Shown here: positions 56,986-64,000 of the stretch, in pieces
Layout of the letters: each line of letters opens with the position of its first letter
How positions within the stretch are numbered: the stretch's first letter is position 1
Source: Simmondsia chinensis
Taxonomy: Eukaryota > Streptophyta > Magnoliopsida > Caryophyllales > Simmondsiaceae
Assembly: GCA_018398585.1 (NCBI GenBank)
Contig: JAGTTD010000015.1
Location: 7,073,001 to 7,137,000, forward strand
Length of the DNA stretch: 64,000 bases
Direction: 5' to 3'
Notes under the pieces: generated by a model
Seen by the model: the letters and a program-made list of their open reading frames with translations, nothing else
Told to the model about the DNA's origin: nothing
Database searches by the model: none
Translations under genes and position numbers: made by a program

Positions 56986-57117
56986 TACTAGGATAATAGA
57001 GTTATTTATATTATTATTAGCCCAAGGGATTTCCTGTAATTGTACTTTCCTTGATTTCTCTATATATATGATACCTCAGCACCCTATTGGGTATGTTACC
57101 ATAGCTTAACTCTCACA
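56986..57117 (+). repeat. Copia-3 3' LTR
   Basis: It follows the PPT ATTGAGAGGGCG, reads TACTAGGATAATAGAG to AACTCTCACA, and is followed by TTGGG. Confidence 0.85.
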
Positions 57118-57408
57118 TTGGGTTTGTTTGATTTGGGTAGAACTTGCTTTGGTTTGGTATCCCTTGTTTTGGTGGGGGCAAGGGCTTCGTTTCTTGCTTT
57201 GCTGGTGTATGCCTGATTCTGCTTGGATTATCTCTTGACTCATTTTAGTGTTGTCCATTGCATTCATTCGTGCTCTACCATTCTCAATTACTTGTAGCTT
57301 TCCACTTGCATCTTCTTGTTTTCTTGATTGTGGAGGTGGTTCTTGTGGTTGCATATCTGTGGTGGTGCGTGTATTGGTGGCACGTGTGCTTATGCAAGTG
57401 GGTAGTGG

Positions 57409-58700
57409 ATGATTCTTGGTAGTTTGTTACATATTGTTGCTGATTTTTTTGAGTGGTTACTAGATATTTTGTGTTGGTTGTTGACGGTTGTTACACTCCC
57501 CTTTATGTGTGTACCATACCTGCCCCCGCTTTCGAGTCTGGGTGAGTCATTGGGTTCGGGTTCCCAATCGTGGGTCGATATGGCTCGGGCTGCACCTTCG
57601 GGAGGGGCCCTTCATTTTATTCCTCCGAAACTTGTCAATGGCGAAGTCATTCTGACTATTACTGATGAGAACATTGCCTCGTGGCTTGAAAAATGAGGGC
57701 ATTGTCTTATTGGTCGTATCATCAGGGGGTGCGTAGCTTACGCTCGTTGTGTCACTATTGCCAAATTGGTTTGGAAATCGACGGGGCCAGTGTACGTTAC
57801 TGCTGATAAAGAAGATTATTATTTTCGATTTAAGTTGGTTGTTGAGTTGAACTTAGTACTTCGAGGTGGCCCTTGGACTATCAATGGTCACTATCTCTCC
57901 CTTGAGCGTTGGAGAACTAACTTCGTTCCTTGTCATGATTTGCCCCGGATCTCGATTTGGATCCAACTTCACAGTCTTCCGGGCCCTTTGTGCTCAGAAC
58001 GCTCTCTTGGCTCGATTGCTAGCAGGGTGGGTCATCCACTCTTTATATGGTACCATGGTGAGCTATGCCCATGTATGTGTTCAGATTGATGCTTGGACTA
58101 CTCCCCCCTCGAGATTGATGGTTGACTATAATGACCATCGTATCCCAGTCACTGATAAGTTTGAGGGTATGCCGAAAATGTCAGGTTTTTGGCCATTCGT
58201 GTCACGTCCCGAATATTGTTACTATCACTAGTCCTGTGGCCGGTGAGAATCCGGTGCCGGTGATTGGAAAAAAGGGTTGCGGCATTATCGGTGGTGGAAA
58301 TTAAGGCCGGCGAATGTTCCTGTTGGAGGAGAGCAGGCGGCTATTGTTGGGTCGAGTTCTACAGGGCCAGCGCAAGAGGGTATCGGGCTGGGGGCTAGGG
58401 GGCCCACTTGGATTGGGGGTGCTTCTTCTTCAGTTGGACTAGGCAAGGAAGGTGATATTAGGATTGGTAATGGGCCTCCTGTTGACGGGCTAATCCATGA
58501 TGGTGTTGGGCCTCCTACTGTTGGGCCTATGCTTCTAACTAGTGATTTTGGCCCAAATGGTGATAGTACTTTGATTGGGCCGCATTTTGGGCCACTTGCT
58601 TCTTCTTCTAGGCCTTCCTTGCAATGTGGCTCTTTTCCCACACCTCATATGATGAGCCCTCCACTTCTGATGGGCCCTCGCGGCCACGTATGGTAGCGGC
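57409..58700 (+). pseudogene. L1-type LINE ORF1 (DUF4283 + zinc knuckle)
   Basis: Broken frames encode the usual plant L1 ORF1. A DUF4283 domain (57,600-58,085) reads 'VNGEVILTITDENIASWLEK', then 'YVTADKEDYYFRFK', 'LRGGPWTINGHYLSLERW' and 'IWIQLHSLPGP'. A degraded CCHC knuckle 'CRKCQVFGHSC' follows (58,170-58,205), then a Gly/Pro-rich tail to 58,700. ORF1 proteins coat the LINE RNA. A stop after 'WLEK' (57,696) and further breaks show it is dead. Confidence 0.85.
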
Positions 58701-58979
58701 CCAGTGCCACCATGGCATTGCGCTTCATGTCTCAATCCCAGGTGCTGTGTCCATGATCCCCCCGGATAGGGCAAGCTCCAACCCGACAGTGAGAACTGAG
58801 CCTTCCCAAGGCCCAGTTTCCTCCACCTCTCACACGATTTTTCTGCTTGCGGCTCTGTTTTACTGGATCCGAGACGTCTATCTAATTTTGTTCCTGCGAT
58901 TTTATCTTCTCGATTTGAGAGTCTCTCATGCTCGACCGATGTCCCTCCTGAGATTGAGAAGGCCTAGAATGCTATTGTC

Positions 58980-61900
58980 GAAGTTGTTACACCTATACTA
59001 TGTACTTGGAACTGAGAGGGTAGTGTGCCGAGCAATGCCATGTCTAACCAGTTTATGGGATTGTCTTCTGAAGCCTCCACCTCTCATTGTGTTAAGGGTC
59101 CAGTTGTGGCCTCTTCGAGGCGAGTTACCTGGGCGGCCGCTCATTGAGGTCGTCTTGCCATTTCATAGGTTGCTCCCTATGGTGATTGAATGCTAGAGCA
59201 TTAGGGGTCTTAACAACCCCATTTTCTCCCATGTTGTTCGCGATTGGATCTCTTCCAATCGGTTGACCATTATTGGCTTGGTTGAGAGTAAAACCAAGCC
59301 TTTAGATGTGGAGTCTACTATTGCTAGATGCCTTGATGGGTGGCAGTCTCTCTACAGTGGCATTTGTCCCTCTTAGTATCATATTATCGTTGCTTGGGAC
59401 CTGGGTGTTCATCGATTCTCTTTGATTCATGGAGGTGATCATCTCCTCACTTGTTATGTTTCCGATTTATCTGGGGCTGCTGGCTTCTTCACCACTTTTG
59501 TGTATGGCTTTAACGAGCTAGATCTTCGTCGAGAGCTTTGGGACTACTTGATAGTTGTTAGTGCTGGTCTCCTGGGTGAGCCTTGGATTCTCCTTGGGGA
59601 TTTCAATGCTATCCTTAGTCCTTTTGACAGATGCGGTGGCCAAGAGGGTTGGCCTAGTTATATGGATGATTTTCAAACTTGCGTTACTGAGGCTAAGCTC
59701 ACAACTCTTTCCTATTCTTTTCTGCATTTCACGTGATCCAATGGTGCTGAGGATTACAGATTGATCCTCAAGAATCTTGATTAGTTCCTTCTCAGTGAGG
59801 GCTGGCTGCGTGACTTCCCTATCGCTTCTACTGAGGTTTGCTCTTCATATTGTCTTTCATCACAATGCTATTATTGTTAGAGGGCTTATGGAACGTCATG
59901 CCCTATGAATTTCTTTCAAGTTCTTTGACTTCTGGGCCGACCATAAGGATTTTCTCCCTATATTTCAGAGAGTATAGGACTCTCATACTAGGAGCACTCC
60001 TATATATCACCTCACTCGGAAGTTGAAGATGCTTAAGGGTGAGAAGAAGGCCCTTAACGTGCATCATTTCATTCATATTTCAACCATTGAGGTGGCTCGA
60101 GATGCTTGGACTCTGAGTCAGAGAGATTTAGATGAGGAACCTAAGTGTCCTGCTCTTCGTTTGGAGGAGCGCCATCTTTTCCAAGGGTATTCGAGATTGT
60201 GCCAAGATGAGGAGGCATTCTTCCGTCAGAAGTCATGTATTCGGTGGTTTTCTCTCAGGGATCAGAGTACTCAATTTTTCCATCGGGCTGCTCTTCACAG
60301 GCAGGCCAAGAACCGGATTTCTTTGATTATTGGACCAAATGGTGAGAGGACTTACGATGAGCAATTGATCTCCCGCACTGGGGTTGCTTTTTTGAGGAAT
60401 TGTTGATTGAGCCTTGTGGTCTACTAACTAAGGATGTTTCAGATATCTTTGAGGCTCGTATCTCTGACGATCAGGCCCCCCATTGATTTCCCGCAGTCTC
60501 TATTGTTGAGGTTCATGATGCCCTCTTTTCTATTGGTGATAATAGGTCCCCTGGACCTGGTGGATACACTTCTTTCTTTTTTAAGAGGGCTTGGGAGGTG
60601 GTGGGCGATGAAGTTATCAGAGCTATGCAGTACTTTTTCTCTTCAGAGCGCATGCTGGGTGCCCTGAACACCAACAGGATTTCTCTTGTGCCAAAAGTGA
60701 AGAATCCCTCCACTTTTGGTGACCTTTGCCTTATCTTCTATTGCAATGTGATCTATAAGTGCATCACTAAGATCCTTGCAAACAGGTTGAGGGGTGTTCT
60801 CCCGGAGTTGATCAATGATGCTCAATCTGCTTTCGTCTTAGGCAGGAGGATCTCTAGCAGCATTTTGTTAACTCAGGAGCTTATGCGTGGTTATCATCTT
60901 TGGTTTTCGCCATATTGTGCCCTGAAGGTTGGTATTCGCAAGGCCTTTGATTCGGTTCATTAGGACTTCATCTCAGTGGGCATGAAGAGTATGGGGATTC
61001 CTGAGATTGTGATTGGGTGGATCTAAGAATGTCTCTCTTCTGCCTATTTTTTTGTCACCATCAATGGTGAGCTTCAGGGATTCTTCAGCTCTAGTCGAGG
61101 TGTTCGCCAGGGTGAACCACTTTCTCCTTATCTGTTTGTTATTCCTATAGAGGGTCTTCATAGTCTCCATCGATAGGCTATTGATGACCCGCGCTTCCGA
61201 TACCACTCGAGCTGTCACCTTACTGGCCTTACTAATCTATGTTTCGCTGATGATCTGATTATCTTTTTTCGGGGCAATTTGGGCTGTTTTACAGTGATTC
61301 ATGAGGTACTTGATCGCTTTGCTGTTCTTTCGGGGCTTTACTTGAATGCAGCAAAGAGTAGTACTTTCTTACCATAGTTGATTCTACGACTCAGAGTCAT
61401 ATCCTCGATGTTCTGGGATTCAGCCTAGGATGGTGCCTAGTGAGGTACTTAGGAGTTCCTCTTATCACATCTCGGCTACGATATGTGGACTGGAAGCTGC
61501 TTCTTGATCGCATCCTCCCCTGTATCAGACTCTAGACTTCTCGTTCTCTCTCTTATGCTGGTCATTTGTAGCTCATCAAGTCCGTCTTTTTTCCATTCAG
61601 ATCTACTGGTCATTGATCTTCATGTTCTCAAAGATGATGACCAGGAAGATCGAGTTGACCCTCGCTGCCTTCCTCTGGAGTGGCACTTCGTTGACCCTTG
61701 GGGGGGGTGCGGCAAAGGTGGGCTAGAGGCATCTTTGCTATCCTAGGCGTGAGGGTAGTTTGGGGTTGTGTCATCTTCCTGAGAGGAACTAGGCTTCGAT
61801 TATGAAGCACATCTAGTTCCTCCTATCTGATCCTTCCTCGTCATGGCCTCAACGGGTTCATCAAAACGGCCTTCGAGGGAGGAGTTTTTGGACAATCTGG

Positions 61901-62700
61901 GCAATGAGTTCGGCCTCTTGGTGTTGGAGACAGATTCTGTCCTTTTGTCGTCTCTGCTCTAGTGCATTTAGCCATATCATTGGCGATGGGCTGGATACAG
62001 CCTTGTGGACTAACTATTGGCTGCCATGCAGCCGCCTCTTGGAGCACCTCCCTGCCCGCCTGCTTACCTCATCTGGTCTTCTGTGAGACTCGCAAGGTTC
62101 GGCTATTATAGAGGGTAATCAGTGGAGATTTTTGCAGGGATGTATGGAGCTCTGCCCGATCAGGGATATGATTGATTTTTGTCCCCTGGCTGGTGTAGCA
62201 GATTGTGTTAGGCGGTTGGGTGACCCTTTGGAGAAATTCACCACCAAGTCCGCCTGAGAGATGATCCAAGAGTAGGAGAGAGGAGGATTTTACTCACCAC
62301 TTGCTGTGGTTTTAGTTTCACATCCCGAGACATTCCTTTCTTCTGTGGCTCGCTTCCAGTGAGCAGTTATGGACTCAAGACAGACTTCTGAGATTTGAAG
62401 CACTAGGTTTTCAGAGTATTTGTGTTTTCTGTGGTATCACCGATGAGACTCATGGGCACCTTTTCTTCAATGGCCCCTTTTATGATTCTGTCTGGAGTTG
62501 CATTACTTCGTGTACATCTATTGCTTGGCCTACCCTTCCATGGCTTGATCTCGTTCCTTGGGTTGCTCAGCACCTCAGGGGCCATGAGATCGGCAGCATC
62601 ATAGCTCGACTCTGCCTCTCCACGTCCGTTTATGTGCTCTAGTATGAGCAACCTCGAGGTTCATTGTTCTCAGTCCCAGCAAGTAAGCTCATAGGGGCGT
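58980..62700 (+). pseudogene. L1-type LINE ORF2 (endonuclease, RT, zf-RVT)
   Basis: Endonuclease (59,190-59,830): 'SIRGLNNPIFSHVVRDWISS', the catalytic Glu in 'IIGLVESK', 'WILLGDFNAILSPFDR' and 'FTWSNG'. RT (60,530-61,400): 'RSPGPGGYTSFFFKRAWE'-like, 'LVPKVKNPSTFGDLCLI', 'LANRLRGVLPELINDAQSAF', 'SRGVRQGEPLSPYLFV' and the catalytic FADDL at about 61,238-61,252. The C-terminal zf-RVT (62,280-62,640) has 'HIPRHSFLLWLAS', 'CVFCGITDETHGHLFFNG'. Stops and shifts occur every 100-300 bp (for example 60,963 and 61,377). It drives target-primed insertion in intact relatives. Length and domain order are those of a nearly full-length element. Confidence 0.88.
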
Positions 62701-63452
62701 CTTAACATCTAGTACCTTGAGCCAACTACATCGAGAGCTATCGGTCGAAAGCTCACTACACGAGCCACAGGAAAATCTTAAGAAGAATCGACTTCTTTAA
62801 GGCACTATGATAAGCACCAATGCCTAATTTGAAAAAAAAAGAAAGAAAAGAAAAAGAAAGAAACGAAAAGAGAAGAATTAAGGTATATGCTAGTAACTGC
62901 TTAGAGTGTGAATTCCTTTGACTCGAGCCATTAGGTCTGAGGAGTACTCTTCACTCGGTGCCGTGAGCCAACGGGCTCAGGAGTCAATAGCCGAAAACTC
63001 GCTACATGGGTCTGAGAGAGACACACGTAACCATGAGTTACTTCAAAAAAAGAAAAAATAAAAAAAAAAGGAAACAAGGGAAAAAAAAAAAAAAAAAAAA
63101 AAAAGAAGCCTTTTGATTTCTTTATTGTTTAGAAGTGAATTGTTTCGATAACTGATTCTTTTAATTATTCTCTCTATTCGTCAGAAATTTGGAGGGTTTG
63201 AAATAAGAAAAAAGGGGAGAGAAGTTCTAAACTCACTTTCTAGTAAAATGACTTGAATCGCGAGAACTTAAGTTGAAACCAGTGTAATAATAAAATTACA
63301 TAAAGATTCTCTATTCTCGGGTACGTTCAAATATGCTTGAAAATATTTTTCACAATTAATTTTTGCCATTACATGCTTGATCAAAATTTTCATTTTTAAC
63401 TAATTTGAGCTGAATCTTACTTGAGGACAAGCAAGGAGAGGGTTTGGGATAT
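62700..63452 (+). other. Gypsy element 3' interior with repeated modules
   Basis: Two diverged modules of about 220 bp occur in tandem (62,712-62,880 and 62,940-63,105). Each has TGAGCCAAC..., ATAGCCGAAAACTCGCTACA-type sequence and an A-rich tail with GAAAGAAAAG. A 25-base A run ends near 63,104. The stretch CTTACTTGAGGACAAGCAAGG and the G-rich GAGAGGGTTTGGGAT (63,416-63,450) are typical of the region just before the 3' LTR of Tat/Athila-type gypsy elements. Confidence 0.6.
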
Positions 63453-64000
63453 TGATGTACTTCATATTTACATATTTTATTTCTCATTCCTGCAACATAT
63501 TCAGCTTTTACATGTGTGTTTTGTTGTAATATAGGAACATTTTGGCTTAGAGTGCAACGAAGCAAACAAAGGTTGAAAAGTGATAGAATCAAGCATAATC
63601 GAGGCATAATTGAATACTACTTTGAGAAACTTGACCATGTGTATAAAAGAAAGACCAATCGGGTCGTATTTCGGTAACCAAATAGGTCTCGTAGAGTTTC
63701 GGATACTAAATGATCAATTAGCGCGAAGTATCGATCGGTTAGCAGTCCACGGTTACAGTGGGGCTATTGATCAATCGAGAAACAGAATCGATCAATCGGC
63801 TGGCTACAGTGAGCCAGCTGATGGAACGCTGAGCTGATCGATTGGCCCATCTTATACCTGCGACGTAGGTTTACACCACGGGTATAAATAAAGAGGGGGA
63901 GTCTCATATTTTGGATCTTTCGCTTCACCTCCTCCTACCCTTCCCGAAGCTACTACGAGATTCAAGGGGTTCTCAAATGCCAAAACGCAAGTGGTCGGAG
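63453..64000 (+). repeat. Gypsy (Tat/Athila-like) LTR, cut by the window edge
   Basis: It begins TGATGTACTTCATATTTAC directly after the presumed polypurine tract. A TATA box GGGTATAAATAAAGAG lies at about 63,879. Several GATCAATCG / CGATTGATC-type motifs are spread over 63,705-63,845. The right end is outside the window. The frame at 63,610-63,837 over it is probably fortuitous. Confidence 0.6.

Larger units (their letters stand above)
52130..57117 (+). mobile_element. Copia-3: full-length Ty1/copia element
   Basis: LTRs of about 140 and 132 bp (52,130-52,269; 56,986-57,117) bracket a complete set of copia domains in 4.99 kb. TSD is TTGAG / TTGGG (one mismatch; 52,125-52,129 and 57,118-57,122). 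The PBS TAGTATCAGAGCC is at 52,270-52,282. The coding region has several frame breaks but long open stretches (up to 397 codons), so it is the best preserved copia here. It is RE1-like by integrase and RT wording. Confidence 0.9.

Noticed and set aside
63610..63837. 75-codon open frame at the right edge
   Set aside because: It lies wholly inside an LTR and its sequence is built from the repeated GATCAATCG-type motifs.
1..64000. CRISPR arrays, phage or bacterial defence systems, operons
   Set aside because: None is seen; the organisation and motifs are those of a plant nuclear genome.

Overview
This window is plant nuclear DNA, almost certainly from a flowering plant and probably a eudicot. 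It is AT-rich and packed with nested, decayed transposons typical of angiosperms: Ty1/copia, Ty3/gypsy, a gag-only LTR element, L1 and RTE LINEs, hAT and Mutator MITEs, a TRIM and a SINE. PBS sequences match plant initiator tRNA-Met, and one host gene and one captured gene family are plant-specific. I see no prokaryotic, organellar or CRISPR features. I did not try to name the species.

Layout. 0.3-2.7 kb: minus-strand LTR-retrotransposon debris. 3.57-6.58 kb: Copia-1, internally deleted, with a CCCAG target-site duplication (TSD). 6.66-7.15 kb: a Mutator-type MITE with a perfect 9-bp TSD. 8.76-9.94 kb (minus): the only convincing intact protein-coding gene, an intronless Ser-rich plant protein of unknown function. 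10.5-11.05 kb: gypsy integrase debris, abutted by Copia-2 (11.05-16.05 kb). 16.7-17.1 kb: LINE tail fragment. 17.2-23.5 kb: another very decayed copia element with a 5' LTR and PBS, interrupted by an unexplained GC-richer block at 17.9-19.1 kb. 23.66-24.33 kb (minus): RTE LINE endonuclease. 25.07-27.65 kb: nested MITEs and an LTR copy. 28.3 kb: a TRIM. 28.68 kb: a possible Helitron end. 29.0-31.5 kb: a non-autonomous LTR element. 33.3-37.7 kb: Copia-4, carrying two hAT-like insertions with clear 8-bp TSDs. 38.0-38.26 kb: a 5S-rRNA-headed SINE with a 17-bp TSD.

The most unusual region is 38.74-51.19 kb. It is a compound palindrome. Four fragments of a galactan synthase gene (GALS, GT92 family) lie in alternating orientation (minus, plus, minus, plus), each bordered by an inverted copy of one LTR, with a hAT-like MITE at the apex. 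One copy was later split by a 5.08-kb gag-only retrotransposon (TR-GAG, TSD CCTAG) and another by a solo LTR (TSD TTACC). From 51.2 kb to the end, an L1-type LINE (ORF1 57.4-58.7 kb, ORF2 59.0-62.7 kb) appears to be split near its 5' end by full-length Copia-3 (52.13-57.12 kb). The window ends inside a gypsy (Tat/Athila-like) LTR starting near 63.45 kb.

Functionally, one host gene sits in a repeat nest. All transposon ORFs show stops or frame breaks, so none looks autonomous. The GALS palindrome cannot encode a full enzyme, but if transcribed it could fold into long double-stranded RNA. That is inference. Identities and domain names are by eye and from memory; no database search was run.
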